Below are positions 21,250-33,874 of a DNA stretch of 64,000 bases, piece by piece. This DNA comes from Ophioceras dolichostomum (lineage: Eukaryota > Ascomycota > Sordariomycetes > Magnaporthales > Ophioceraceae). The stretch is taken from NCBI GenBank assembly GCA_003049485.1, contig PYST01000193.1:1-64000 (forward strand). The letters are read 5' to 3'. Position numbers and translations under genes: made by a program. Each line of letters begins with the position of its first letter. Position 1 is the first letter of the stretch. The notes under the pieces are model-generated. The model saw nothing but the letters and a program-made list of their open reading frames with translations. It searched no databases and was not told the DNA's origin.

Positions 21250-24200
21250 CTTGCCCTGTTCTGGTGCTGCTGGTGCTCGTACTGCTTCCTGCAAAGAAAC
21301 AACAAAAGGTACGGAGTATCGACCCGCGACCATCCTTCCTGCAGTGGTGCAACCTCACCAAGGGATTGGCTCGGAGATGATCAGGCCCAAACAACAAGCC
21401 AATTCGTTAAAATAGCTCTGAGATGGGGTTCCGGCCGGGGTGCCGCTGTCGTGGGCTGAAGGGGAACAGTGGAACATGCTCGAACGGTCCCCTGCACAGC
21501 ACGCCCAGCGAGCCCTGGCCCCCTTGTCAGGTCACGCCGTGTCAAGCCGATGTGCCTGGCACCTGTCCAGCCTTGCCGTTTGGTCGGCAAATCCGTGGGA
21601 GATACGAGCAGCCCAGAGGTCGCAGGAACAAAGCACTCCGACACCGCAACTTCTAAGGGCTTGCCAGCAGGTACAATGGTACTTCGCAGCGAATAACACC
21701 AAGAACAAGGACCCGACCACAACAGTTTTCGACCAAAGACGAAACCCTCCATGAGGTGGATCAATTGACCATCAGGCCGTTTGGGTGGCGTTTCCAGCCC
21801 AAGCAGACGCTGCAAGGATCTTAATGAGATCCTCTCGTGCCCCTTATTGGGTAAGTTGTCCTATCCGAAGTCCCAACTGGGCAGCTCTTTTTTTTTTCCC
21901 TCTACGTTTTTTTCTTTTCTCCCCTCTTCACTTTTCCATCCTGCCTAGAGCCTGCAGGGAGTCGGCGGCGGACGGCGGACGGCGGGCGGCGGGGAAAGGC
22001 GACAGCACGAGGTCAACAGGCAGGAAGAGGAGGGGTTATTCAACAGCGTTGAAACTACGTGGGACTTTCTTGCCTTTTCTTGTCCACTTTGCAGCTCTTC
22101 GTTGCATCGACGGAATCCTCTCGGTCGAGCATATGTCTCCGTCCATGACTCCATCGACCACATTTGTTGTCTTTGCCTTTTCATCGCATGTGGTAGCCAT
22201 CGGCATGAGCGAGCGACATCAGCAAGATGGATTCCGTGGCACACTCTTGCAGCGGTGTCACAGAATATCATCAAAAACTCACGGCCGAGCTTTTATCCTC
22301 ATGTCTTTCCTTCCCCCTTCCCCCTTCCCCCGTCGCCCCCGAACCAGACCCTTCTCCTCCCTTTGGAGTTATTTTTGTGGAGTGATAGGCCGCTGTTCCA
22401 TTCGGGCGGGCCATGACCAATGAAATAGGCCCTCCAAATCATCAACAAATCGAATTCCAGTTCGACCTTGCAAACGAAAAAAAAACAACAGCAACGACAC
22501 TTCGAAATTTCCAATGTTCCACTTCCATTCTGCCTTCCCCCACCGTCTTTTAGGAAGCTGACTTCGGCTGCGCATCATGACTCGGTGCTACTCTGCGGAA
22601 CCGAAAGGGACAGATACTCCAGATGCTGCAGTACTCCATTTCGGGACGGCATGTACTTGTACACCTCACTAATGATCAATAGCTGGCGGCGCTACGAAGC
22701 ATGAGGAGCTCAGAGTGTCGTCAATGTCTCGTTCTCGTACTGGTACGGAGTACAAAGTACAGGCATGCATCCCGCCACAACTAGAACAGCCGCGCCAAAT
22801 TCCAGCACTGCCGTCTGCCCTCTCTCATCAGTATGGCTTGGGGTTATGATCACAAAATACCTCTACATACCTCGAGATGCTACTAATCCCGCTGTACGGA
22901 GACGTATGTTAAACTTGGTAGGGTGTCGTCACGTTTGCTACCACCTCATCAGAAGACGGACCTATTGATGGATGTGCCGTACCACGCACAGGCGCAAAGG
23001 CGGGTAGGAAGTTAAGGTCGGCAGCAGGAACTCGACGCCACCAGACGCCACGCGGTGCCCTGTATCACCGTCTTGTGCTCATCAACTGGAGACTCATCAC
23101 GATTGGCTGGCGTCACATTTGCTTGCTTTTTTCTTGAATATTGGACAACGGGGATGACGGTTACGGTTATGAGTGAGGTGTCCGGTGCCGCTCCACCCCT
23201 CCCCTGGTTGGCGGTGGTGGTGGGTGCGAGGGGGTGGTGGCCTCCCAGGTTCTGCCTTCTGCGGGTTCGGAGGAAGATTCTCCCCTCTCATCCCTTGCCC
23301 TTTGTAGACATCTTTACGTCGGATCTCTGGGATGAGATGGGATGGATGGCTCGAGGGGGGGCCGAGGAGTTGGGGCTTGTGAAAAAAACACATCACATCA
23401 CCAGACACCAACAGCAACAAGAAACAATACTCGCCTCATTCCTTGGAGTCCCTCTCACCCACCACCACCACGACCACCACCTCCTCGATATTGAAAACAT
23501 GCCTGCCTGCGACCAACGAGCGGAGATGGCGACAGCTCACTCTCCTGCACAAGGAGACAGGAGACTGACAGGAGAGGGAGGCATGTCGGGCTGAACGGCG
23601 ACGAAGTTTAAAGCCAAAAAAAGGCTACTTATGAGCTTGAAACCGCCTGCTCCTTGCTGGGTTCCCGAGGTACCTACCGACTTTAGACCGACCTTCCGTT
23701 GACTGGGTACGCCCCAGTCTCACCCGCTGGGTTGCTTGGGGACATAGACGACGCCCACCACTTTCATCCGTGTTCCTCCACCGGACGCATGCAACGAGTG
23801 CTATGTGTCGAACGGGCGGTGCGCCTGTCAGCGACTACCTGACCCGCTACCAGACCTGCCCAGGAGGGTACAGTACATGCAGACATATGCCATGCCATGG
23901 CGCATACCATGGTCTCGCAGGAGTTTGAGGATGGGATGACGGGCCTTTTGTTCCTCTCCCATCCCTGATTGCTAGCTACCAAGTCTAGATTGCTTCTCCA
24001 ATGTCCCATGCACCACCGTCCATCCATCCATCCATCTGCCCGCCAAGCGGCATGGAGGTATGTACGGATGTGGATGAATGGATGTACTCTGGTATGTCCA
24101 CTTTCAGTCCGTATCATTTCTAGGATGGCCCATCCTCCGGGGCACAAAATGACACCGAGATATTTGCGACTTCGGGCGCGATACTTTTTTCGTATGACAC

Positions 24201-25030
24201 CCACGGCGGCCGGTGTCCTGGCCAGTACGACACCTCGACTGAGCTAGGTTGGTATCCGCCCGTCGCTCGCATCCCTTCTCAGCTCCATCGACCTGAGTTT
24301 CCTCACTCTTTTTGTTGCTTTTCCGAGGCGGTTGGAACATCGCCGCCTGCAAAACAAGATACGGCCGTCCACTCTAGCCGGCCAATAACTTTCATCTCCA
24401 CAACGGATGCGCTAAAATATCCGTCCTTGGTCAACAAGAGAGACATCAATGGCTGAGTTGGTCTGGCTGGAGCTGTAAACTTCGGCTTGCAAAGAGAGAT
24501 TAATTCATAGAGCTGGTCATCACGAAGAGACTAACAAAGGACGACTGACAGCACCCGTGGACGGCACGAAATGAGTAACTAGAAGTATCGCTCGGTACGG
24601 AGTTCGGTACCTACCACTTAAGGAGTTACCTTTCCCCTGGACTGCTTCGCACCGCATGGACGAAACTTCGATGTAAACAGCGCCAGCCAGCCGACGCGAC
24701 TGAAGTTACAACATGGACCATGGGCTCATGCATTGTGTAGTGTCACTTGGTCTGCGAGCCGCCACTTTTTTCGCCCCTCTGATATAATATCTGAGTGTTC
24801 TCACCAGGCCTGGCCCAACCCCAACCAAGGACCCCCGGTATCCCGAACGGAGGAATGGGCAGCATGGGCGACTGGGGTTGACCAGCAAGGGGGGCGGGCG
24901 CGAGAAAGCGAAAAGGAAAAAAGGGGGGGCGAGTGGCACGCATATTGCATATTGGGGGGACCGTCTGTGGACCATTGGATGGGTGGTGTGCATGCGCCGG
25001 CTGGGCTCAGGCTCACACACATCCTCACAC

Positions 25031-25090
25031 AACCAGCCAGCAAGCCAGCCAGCGAGCCAAGCCAGCCGGCGAGCCAGCGAGCCAGCGAGA
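25031..25090 (+). repeat. Degenerate AGCC/CAGCGAGC tandem tract
   Basis: Repeated CCAGC, AAGCC and GAGCC units with single-base variation over about 60 nt. It reads as Gln/Pro/Ala/Ser repeats in an open frame, which explains why that frame looks long. Confidence 0.7.
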
Positions 25091-26648
25091 CCAGAGGACC
25101 AGAGCACGAATGCGGAACAGAGCACAGTAATCTGCCACGACTTGCGGTACGGTACCTCTCTCGATGTACCTATGGGTGCCCACCATCCACTACTACCCGC
25201 CCACCCAAATACCTGAATTGTGAACCTCCTCTGTGGTGGGTGGTAACAGCCCAGCAGCGAGAGACAGCAGGCGCCACACAGCCCGTCGCTCCATCGCGCC
25301 GTCCTCGCACTCAAGTGGACGCATCATCACTGATCAACCAGGCAGGCGAGCGAGCAGGCAGAGAGCTCCTTCCCGATTCCACTTATGCTCGTCTCCTCCT
25401 TGCCGTCCGTCCTTGCCTTGCGAGTGCCTTGCTCCTGCCACTCACACACATGCCTGCAGCCGACCACCAGCGCCAGCGCCAGTGCCAGCTCCTTGATGAG
25501 ACCCTCTCAGCTCCACGGCCTCCACGACCCAATGCACCAGCGCCAGCACCATCTCACCGCCACTTTCTCCCTCCCTCCCACACTCAAAGTCTCAAGCTAG
25601 CATTTCGTGCAGGACGGGTGACAAGACACTTTGCACAAGGAGCCGTCCACGCGTCCACACACTTCTTTACGGACTAACAGTACTTGCTTCCCTTTTTTCT
25701 CTCGCACGTATCTTTCTTTTCTTGTCTCTCTTGTTCGTGCCCCCCCTGCCCCCCTACGAAGCGTTTCGTGGCTCCTCTCGGCTGACTCCTGCCACCTCCC
25801 CCCACCTTAACACATCCCAATCACGTTGACCGCGAGGTCTCTCCATATGATCATCCTCACGCTGCGCTGCACTTCCCATCGCACTTATGTACGTAGTATC
25901 TACACACTTCTCTCACTTCCACTAGTGCCGCGGAACTCTTCCTGTCGCCTGTCAAATGACTCGCTGCCGTTGTCGCTGTAGGTACCTACCAGGGATGATG
26001 ATGGCTTGCTTGCCTCGTTTCGGCAGCCCGTGTGTGGTAGGTTGCAGGCTAGGACTACTGTACTAGGTATACTGTATCCCTAGCCTACTCGTACCCTCCC
26101 TCTCTGAATCTTGATTGAACACCCTCCTCCTCCTCTAGTCTCTAGTCTCTTGTGATAGAGGAGGCGTGGACATGTCCCCAGACATGCAGGAGCTGATGAG
26201 CGGTCCCTTGCGTAGTGCCAGCATTTCTCTCCCTGCTTTCCCTCACCCAATACCGAAGCTTCTTTTCCCAAAAGACGCCAACCGTGAAGACAACAAGGGA
26301 GTCTGTCTTCGTACCTTCGTACCCCCAAATGGGGGACCGTCACTCTAGCCTGTCCGACACGGGATTATTATTCGTCAGACAAAAGCCTACCACGGCGAGG
26401 TGTGCCATGTTCAAGATAGCTGTGATAGGTTGTGGGTACTTTCTTTCTCTGTTTCATTCTCCTCTTGTCTACTCTTTAGATCATCCTGCTTTCTCACATA
26501 CGCCCTTTCTCACCCGAGCAGACCAGACAGACATCATGTCCTGGCATGTCTCTGCAGGCAGGCCCTGCAAGTTCTTCCTCCCTTTCCAATTCTCCCCCCT
26601 CTCAACACGACTATCCATACCCCCCCGTTCTAGCAGTAGCAGTATGAA

Positions 26649-28978
26649 TCATTGCATCATCTGACTCGGAAAAGCGGCGGTGGGTGGTGGGCTGGTAGAA
26701 GTAGGCTGGTGGGTGTCGTCGGGGGCAAGGAACACGCCGTCGGCCAGCCCCTCAAAGCCGTCGATCTGAACTTTACGAGATGCCAGCTTGACGGCGAAGC
26801 GCAGCTTCTGCTGCAAATCCCAGTCCCCAGCATGACATACCAGCCCAAAAATCATCCCCGCTATGAAGGTATCGCCAGCCCCGATAGTGCTTAACGCCAG
26901 GGCAGGGCAAGGGCGACATGCAGCTTGCGTTAATCCCTCATATCATCCACAACAACTCACCCACACAAAAACAACGCTAAAGTACAACTCGTACGGCCGG
27001 AAACGGGGTGGGAGGAAAGAGAGCCAGCCTGCCAGCAAAGCTGGGCGAAAGCTGGATGCAGGGATGGAACACGGAAAAGAAGGACGACACAAGACAAAAA
27101 AGCAACACAAACTTACTCGACCACTTGGATTTGACCTTCCTCCACCTCCTTCACCGCGCAGTAGCGGTATTCTTGGCTATGCACCGCGAGCGCCGACGCT
27201 CCCTGCTCACCCCAAGTGACGAAAATGTGCGACCTGTGTCCATGTCCCAGTCCAGCCAGCCAGCCACATGAGCAAAGAAGAAGCGACAGCAAACTAACAG
27301 GGCGGGCGGCAGGGGAGAAAAGAAAGGGAGAGGGGCTCTACTCACGCGGAACCCGTCGGCATTGCACGAATAAACTCTTGCGGACTGCGATAACCGCGAC
27401 TCTAGCAACCGGGCAGAGGAGCACACCCATTTACACCCCCCAGCCAAACAGGCAAGGGAAGCATAACGGCCCTTTCACGTCAGCAAGAGGATGACAAGGA
27501 AATAACGGGTGTACCATACCCATGCTATACCCGTTCGATATACCTCGCTGCGCACGCTGTGGCTGGCAGCACTCGACCGCCACTACCCGCCACCGCCGCC
27601 GCCCACCGTTTGGGGCAGGCACACATCCCCATCTGCCGACGTGTGCTGCGGCCAATAGATGGCAGGACAGGACAGCCCGGAAGGAAAAGCAGGAGAAGGA
27701 ACCCTTGCGGCAAGAATTTTTCTTCTTTTTCAACAAGAGACGGACTCACCTCAGCCCAACTACGCGAATAGAACACCACGTCCGCCTCGGCGGCCAGCTC
27801 GGCCAGCCCCTCCCTGTCGGGCTTCTCTACCTCGACGCTGATGACGGTGGACGCCTGCGAAGGCAAAACGCGGCGCAGATGTCGGATACACTGGAGCGTC
27901 GTGTCTGGGATTCGACCCTAAAAGAGGTAAATATTCGTTAGGTGTCGTCCATCCGTCTGTAGGTCAAACTGGACAGGACGGCACAAGGAACAGAAGGAAG
28001 CAAAAGTCCAGCAAAGCCGCCCCTCCCTCCTCCCTCCCTCCAGAGTGTCCGTCGTGTAACGGAGCGACCGAGCGACAACATCGAAGTGAGTAAGAGGGTC
28101 AGCGAGGTTTCCTGCACAGCCAGCTACCACTTGGTAGGGAGAGCTTGCAGGTCATGCACTGCAGCTCCTGTTGCTGTTTTACTGCCTCCCTCTTTTCTGT
28201 TCCCCTTTGTGTTATGTTTCTCTTTTCCTTTGCTTTTTCTTTCGCATTTTTCTTCTTTCTTTTCCTTATGACATGCAATGTCGCTGCGTTCCTTTTCTTC
28301 TTTTCGCTTGACTCTTGGAAATATTGGACGCCATGGAGCGACGGTACACACTTGATACCTGGCCCCTCTCCCTCCTTCGGACCTGGAACTTGGAAACACG
28401 GACGGTACCTGTGAACAGAAACATACCTCGAAATGCCACCAGCTGCTGCTGCCCTCTACCCTCCCTGCCGCAGAGCGAGAGGCGCCAATAAAGCGGTCGA
28501 CCGCCCTGGCGAAGTCCGCCAGCGTCATCTCCGGGAGCGGGTTGTGGTTGACGATGGTGCGGGACGACGTCTCGGCGCTACACACGATCCAGCTGGCGGC
28601 CAGCTCCGAGGCGTTGTCGTGATGCCAGCAGAAGCTGAAGTCGACGAGAGGCGGGTTTCTGGAGTCGAAGGACGAGACGACGTTCACTGTCCCCTGGGAC
28701 GACGCGTTCGGTAGCGGAACTAGCAAGTGCGGCTGTACGTCGTCATCGTCCTCCGTCACCACTCCACCATCATCATCATCAGACTTAGGACAGCTGCCGC
28801 CAGAAGCCTTGCGACGAGCTTGTAACAGCTGCTGGAGTACGTCGATCGTGTTGCCGCTGTTGCCGCCCCTGCGGACATGGACTCTTGTCGCGCGTAGCTT
28901 GGAGTCTTCGGTTGGGTAGTGTGGGACGCTGAGGATTGTGTCTTGGTAGACGACGCCCACGACGACGACGTGCTTCAT
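26649..28978 (-). CDS. PfkB-family carbohydrate kinase, ketohexokinase-like
   Basis: Five exons, 28978-28427, 27917-27750, 27401-27346, 27233-27117 and 26889-26649, give 377 residues. The phases chain as 0, 0, 2, 2. Exon 1 starts with MKHVVVVGVVYQDTI and the glycine-rich RRGGNSGNTIDVL, the ribokinase-family N-terminal sugar-binding block. The junctions rebuild WWHFE-GRIPDT, SWAE-SRGYRSPQEF, SA-SHIFVTWGEQGA and VV-DTIGAGDTF. The last is PfkB signature 2, with the catalytic base Asp at about residue 304. Ketohexokinase-type members phosphorylate fructose or related ketoses with ATP, but the substrate is not certain here. An Asp-rich low-complexity insert after residue 60 is unusual. The first intron (509 nt) is long for a fungus. 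The MFS transporter gene sits upstream in the same orientation, 374 bp away, so functional pairing as sugar uptake plus kinase is possible but unproven. Confidence 0.88.
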
Positions 28979-29352
28979 TTTTTCCCTTGCCTCTGAGTGT
29001 CTGGTCCGACCAAATGGCGGAGAAATTCAGCTTAGGCGTGATTGAACTCTCTCCGCTGCACACGACGTATCGTCGGGTACAGCTAAGGCATAGTAGTCGT
29101 AAGGTGACGCAGTGCGCATCGTTGTTGGGAGGCTTGACTCGCTGAGGAAGAGACGCACCTAACAGCTACCAGCCCCGCGCTCAATTTGGCAAAGCCGCAT
29201 ACCCGTATATTCCCATAGTTACCTCAGGCAAAGCCCCGATAGTTCGATGTTGCAAAACTCACGCACAGGAACACTACCTGTGAAATCTCCACCATGGCTT
29301 CCTTCATTCCATCGCAATCCAATGCACTTCTTGTCCTTTACACGCATCCCTT
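28979..29352. other. Intergenic between two minus-strand genes
   Basis: 374 bp between the MFS stop and the sugar-kinase start. It should hold the kinase promoter and the MFS 3' UTR. No motif is recognised. Confidence 0.6.
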
Positions 29353-31687
29353 CTAGTCATCCCGAGAGGGAACCTGGGGGACAAACCACCACGCCATACC
29401 ACCAGCCACGATCAGCCCCAACACAATCGGTTGGAGAACCTGGACACCTGCCCTGGTGGCCTAGCGGTCCGGTCCGGGGCGTCTCCGTGTTAGCATGGGT
29501 TGGACAGTGTATCTCGAGTAGCTTTTTCGGAATCATTTCATATGTGAGAATGATGATTGATGATTGATGATCAGTCGATTGGAGCAGGCTCCACTTACGA
29601 TCAGGCCAGTGAGCGCTGGGAAGAGCGCTCCGCCTGCTTGGGCGACGACAAAGACGAAGCCTGCCCATCCCCAGGTGAGGCCAGTTCAGGTCAGCTTCGT
29701 AAACATCATCGATGATAGGAGGGGGGGATGAGGGTGAAATATCGGAGTCTTTCTCCTCTTACTCAGACCGGAAGCCCGAATTTTCCTGGGAAACAGCTTT
29801 GAGCCAACCGAGATGCCCTGAATCATCACGATATTATCATTGCACACCCGGTCAGCAGTTGGTCATCCAGGGAGCAAGAAGAAGAAAGATGAGAGATACA
29901 ACGACGATAACAATAAGGGACACGGTCATTTCCATTCAATTCTACACCTACTCACCGTGGCGAAGAAAGGACCGAACAAAAACCCCATGATGCTCAGCGC
30001 CGTGGCACTGGCGACGACGTTGGGCACGAGCCAGAAGACGAGCTGCAGGCCGGCGAGCGCAGCACTGTAGACCAGGAGCATTCGGCGCTCTCCGAAACGG
30101 AACGTGGGCTCCACCAGCAGGACTCGTCCGAGGAGCAGCCCTGCGTTGAAGCCCGTCGGAACGTACCCCATCTTGGACAGCTCGCCGGCCCGGACCTTGA
30201 CGAGGTAATCAACGACCCAGCCTGTTCGAGAAGGGATATATGGTCGATTAGCTGGCTGTCCATTGCGGAAGAAAGACGCACGCTCGCACTGCAGGTATGG
30301 GTAGGTATGTAGGGAAGAAGTCATCCGGCATCGCCACTCAGCAGCTCACTCACCTCCTGCCGTTATAGCCCACCCGAGCTCGAAGCAGTAGAAGAGGCCC
30401 AACATCCAAAACGATCTGAGCTTCAGCAGGTCGCGCACATCCTGCAGGGCCACCGCGCCGGGGCTGTTCTTGCTGTTGTTGTTATTGTTGTTGCTGCTGC
30501 TGTTCCGGATCTCTCCCGCCGTCGCCGTCGCCGAAGTGTCCACCCCCTCCATCCCTCCTCCGGCGCCACTGCCTTCTCTACCAGAAGCAGCATCAGCAGC
30601 AGTCCGACCGACGACATCTTCCGCCTCCACGTCTCCTCTTCCTCCTCCCCGATCACCAAACACCCCATCCCGAAACCCGATAACCACCCCAACAAGATTA
30701 ACCACCCCGAGTGCAAGCAGCACGAAATACACCCTCGTCCAACCATCACCCATCGCCGCCGCGGTCCCCCCTCCTTCTCCACCACCACCACTAGATGCAG
30801 CAGTAGAAGCAATAGCAGTAGCGACAGGCGGACCCAGCAACAACCCCCCGGCGTATGACGCATGGATGAACCCCAGCCAGCGGTGCGCCTTCGCGGCCGC
30901 GCTGCTGACGAACGTGTTGCCGTGCGCGTCCTGCAGCGCCATGCCGAAGGTCTGCACGAAGAATGCGGCGGCGTACATGGGGAGGGTCAGATGGGGGATA
31001 GGGACGGCGCGGAGGGCTTGCGCGAGGAGCTGGAGGGCTGCGCCGGCGGTTAGGATGCGGCCTAGGGTTATGGCGTTGGCGATGCTACTACCTCCACCAG
31101 TAGTAGTGGCCTTTGGGTTTGGTCGGTGGTAGGGACCTTCGGGAGGAGGAGGAGAAGGGGGTGTGAGGAAGGGGTTTAGGAGGCCGGCGAGGAACCAGCC
31201 TGTGAAGGAGGTTGCGTAGCTTTGTTGGTCGTTTGTTTGTCCGTCACCGCCTCGTTAGTATCTGTCCGCTGAGGTAGGCAGGTAGGCAGATAGGTAGGTA
31301 GGTAGTCTAGGCACCACAGGTATGTAGTAAGTCTACTCACATGATGGCGATCTCGCCGGTGCCGATGGAGAAGCTCTTTTGGATGTACGGAACCAAGGGG
31401 CCCAGTGTCCCGTCGTTCACCCCAGAGAAGAAGAATGAGAAGCCGCAGCTGAGCAGCTTCAGGTACGGAGGGGAGGCGGCATCAAGGGGAGGAGAAGCAT
31501 CGCGATCACCGCCGCTGGTGTGCACCTGATCTCCTCCTGCTTCTACTTCTACGGGCTGTTGCTTCGGCCTCCGGCTCAAGACCGTCGGCTGCAGCTCGAT
31601 GTCTCCATCTGGCTGCCGGCTTGGTCTAGCGGAGGCGGCAGCCGGGGGTGCGATGCTTGCGGGCACGGTTTCGGTGAGGGTCGCCAT
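29353..31687 (-). CDS. Major facilitator superfamily transporter
   Basis: Six exons, 31687-31341, 31219-30354, 30221-29956, 29817-29763, 29660-29599 and 29460-29353, give 567 residues. All junctions keep frame and restore hydrophobic helices, for example ASGL-SFVFVVAQAGGALFPALTG. The first helix holds FFFSGVNDGTLGPLVPYIQ, typical of fungal MFS proteins distantly related to yeast Bsc6. About twelve helices are readable. The central loop (after helix 6) is long and low-complexity, with Gly, Asp/Glu and an Asn-rich run. The C terminus ends shortly after the last helix (VPQVPSRDD). I chose Met at 31687 (MATLTETVPAS) because the upstream in-frame Met at 31792 adds a basic, leader-like segment without homologue support. 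The substrate is unknown. The gene is divergent from LAS1 across 788 bp. Confidence 0.88.
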
Positions 31688-32475
31688 CTGCGTGGCAAAG
31701 CGAAAACTGATGGTGACTCGGGATTTCAGTATGCAAGTTCGCGCTCTGAGGAGTCTTGCTGCCCCTTTCATTTCACCTTGTCTAGGATTCAACGAGTTTT
31801 ATGTACTTTTTAGTCCGAAGCCCCCGTCGCTAGAGCAGGAGGGATCTATGATGCCTCATGGGCCTTGGGACAAGTCCGGAAGAATATCGGGTGCGCATCC
31901 TTGAGTAAAAGAGGAACAGCGGGCCGAAATCCCTGAGAGACGATGCACCTCCCCTCTCCATCCTCATCGCCGGCCACATGGATATTGTGCATGTCATGTA
32001 CAGTTCTTTTCTGTTTCGATAATAGTAGATCGCTAGGGAGAGTGAGACTTGGTGTTGCTTCCTCTCGCTCTTCGAGCCCTAGCTCAGGTGCCAAGTCTGT
32101 TGGGTCTAGCAAGAAAGGCATCAGATTTGAAGATGCGTCGGCAAAAAAAGAGTCCAGAACATGAATGAACCTAACATCTTGGAAGATATTCAGGAATCGC
32201 GTGTCATTTGTAGCATCCTCTTGGTCTTGACGCAGATGAGATAGGGGGCAATGATGTTGGATGGGTGTGAGATATTTCGAGATAATTGTTCGATTGAGAG
32301 CTAGAAATCGCTGGTGTGGTTTTTCCAGTGTGCTTCACTTACACCCTCACAAAAATTTGCAACAGCTCTTCAATCTGTGCAGCTCACGTCTTGATTCCCT
32401 CGTAAAACACCGCAACCCCGACTCTAGGGGTTATTAATCGACAGGAACTCGAAAGGGCTAAAAACACAAAAGGCG
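31688..32475. promoter_or_regulatory. Divergent promoter region between MFS gene and LAS1
   Basis: 788 bp separate the two start codons. A small inverted repeat AACCCC/GGGGTT at 32413-32431, with TAGGGGTTA on the right arm, lies about 45 bp before the LAS1 start and resembles a telobox-like word. No further element is recognised. Confidence 0.4.
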
Positions 32476-33874
32476 ATGGTTCAACACGTTTTCACGCCAT
32501 GGAAGGACAGGCGTGAACTGTTGATGGTTCGCCAGCAATTCTACCCCGACCACTCCGAGCCGTCATCTGCCGCTCGTTCGGCACATGCCATCACACCTGG
32601 CGCGACGACCCACGACGACGGCGAGACTTGCCAGCAGGCCGCTGCGGAAAAGCAGCATGCGGTCTCACGCGTGTCGATGTGGATGCAGCGCGGCGGCTGT
32701 CCCCATATGGTTGAGTCCACGGCCCTGCTCGTCGCCGCCATGTTGACCGACCAGGCGTCGAACTCGACCTCCGCCGTCCAGGTGTCCTCGTATGCAGTGC
32801 GAGCTGCTTACTCGGCTGCGTTTAGTCGGTACGTCTACGCCTGTTTTCCCCTCCTCTCTCTAAATCTTCTCTTCTCGCGACACAGACGACACGGGGGTGA
32901 TCCGATCAATGTGCACGCCGGCAACCTTCCGCCCGGTCCGCACCGGTCCGTCTGTGGCGCTAGACTCGGCCCAACCCCCAACCCGAACCAATATCTTTGG
33001 ACGCAATTTTCATCCGGTTCCCCGTCATAGTCCGCTAACGACCGACAATGCCTCATTTACAAGCTTTGTGACTGGCCTGCTGGACAGCCATCAGGACAAG
33101 CAGCACAAGCTGAGTATGTACTCGGTGGCCAGGACGATCGGCCTACCGGCCACCTTCGTCGAGCTGCGCCACCAGGCTACGCACGAGCAGCTGCCCTCCT
33201 TGACGAGGCTTCGCGCCGGCGCAGGGGCTGCCCTCGCCTGGATATGGAACTACTACTGGAAGCACCTTGGCGCCGCGGAAGATGGCGGAGGCGACGCTTC
33301 TGCTCAGGCTGATGTCTCCCCTGCTGCCGCTGGAGGTCGTGCTTGCAAAGCGGCGATGGCAAAATACCTTGATAGCGGTGACAGCACGCGCAGACAAGAC
33401 CAAGCAGTCCTCCGGAAGCTGATTCGCCGGTGGGGGAAGGCCGCGGTGCTCCGCGCCCTGGACGAGATCGGGGACGAGGCTGTCGCCGCGTCGGCTAGTG
33501 GTGACCCGGCCTTTGATCGAGTCCTCAGGGCGTTGTGGCTGTCGAAGAGAGTCGTCACCGCCGATGACGACGATGCATCGAGCTCTGCGTCTGACAGTGA
33601 TGACGACGAGAGCGAGCCCCAGCCGGCGGCTGTGGGCGACGCTGGCAGGGCGCGTTCAAGAGAGGTGGATCTGGACGCGCTGAAGGCGGAGCTGGAGCAG
33701 TCAAGACAAGAACTGGCCCTTCTCGAAAAGAACGCCGAAGAACGCCAACAACGACGCGCCCTTGCTGTCTCTGCTCTGGTATCTGAGCTCCCTGATGAGC
33801 GGCGTCCTGGCTGGTCTTTGTATAAAGGAGAGTGGCGGCCACAGCCGATCGGGACATCACAGACATTTAACTAG
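32476..33874 (+). CDS. LAS1: Las1 pre-rRNA endoribonuclease subunit
   Basis: Two exons, 32476-32828 and 33064-33874, give 387 residues. The intron (donor GTACGT, branch GCTAACG, acceptor TACAAG) restores [13 protein letters not shown]. The N-terminal domain is the Las1 HEPN fold: [17 protein letters not shown] at the start, then [14 protein letters not shown], which carries the HEPN nuclease motif R-H-x3-H at residues 153-158. Las1 pairs with the Grc3 polynucleotide kinase in the nucleolus and cuts ITS2 at the C2 site during 60S maturation. The C-terminal half is low-complexity and acidic ([14 protein letters not shown]), then a coiled-coil-like Glu/Gln-rich helix, and a short tail with [17 protein letters not shown] resembling the conserved Las1 C-terminal tail. 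The length is at the short end for the family. Confidence 0.93.

Larger units (their letters stand above)
17432..26648. other. Gene-poor region, part 2
   Basis: More than 9 kb in which I could not assemble any gene with conserved motifs and consistent splicing. It contains a G13 run (21237-21249), a 24-nt palindrome (20171-20194), a CCAT tetranucleotide run (24018-24036), an AGCC-type tandem tract (25031-25090) and pyrimidine-rich plus-strand stretches (21880-21950, 22300-22370, 25380-25800, 26440-26640). The longest open frame (24733-25677, +) is low-complexity and coincides with the AGCC repeat. Non-coding transcripts are possible. Confidence 0.5.

Noticed and set aside
24733..25677. 314-codon plus-strand frame
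   Set aside because: It runs through the AGCC tandem tract, which keeps stops away; no domain, and composition unlike the real genes.
31688..31792. Upstream Met of the MFS gene
   Set aside because: Adds a basic segment not expected in the family; the internal Met gives a typical polar N tail.
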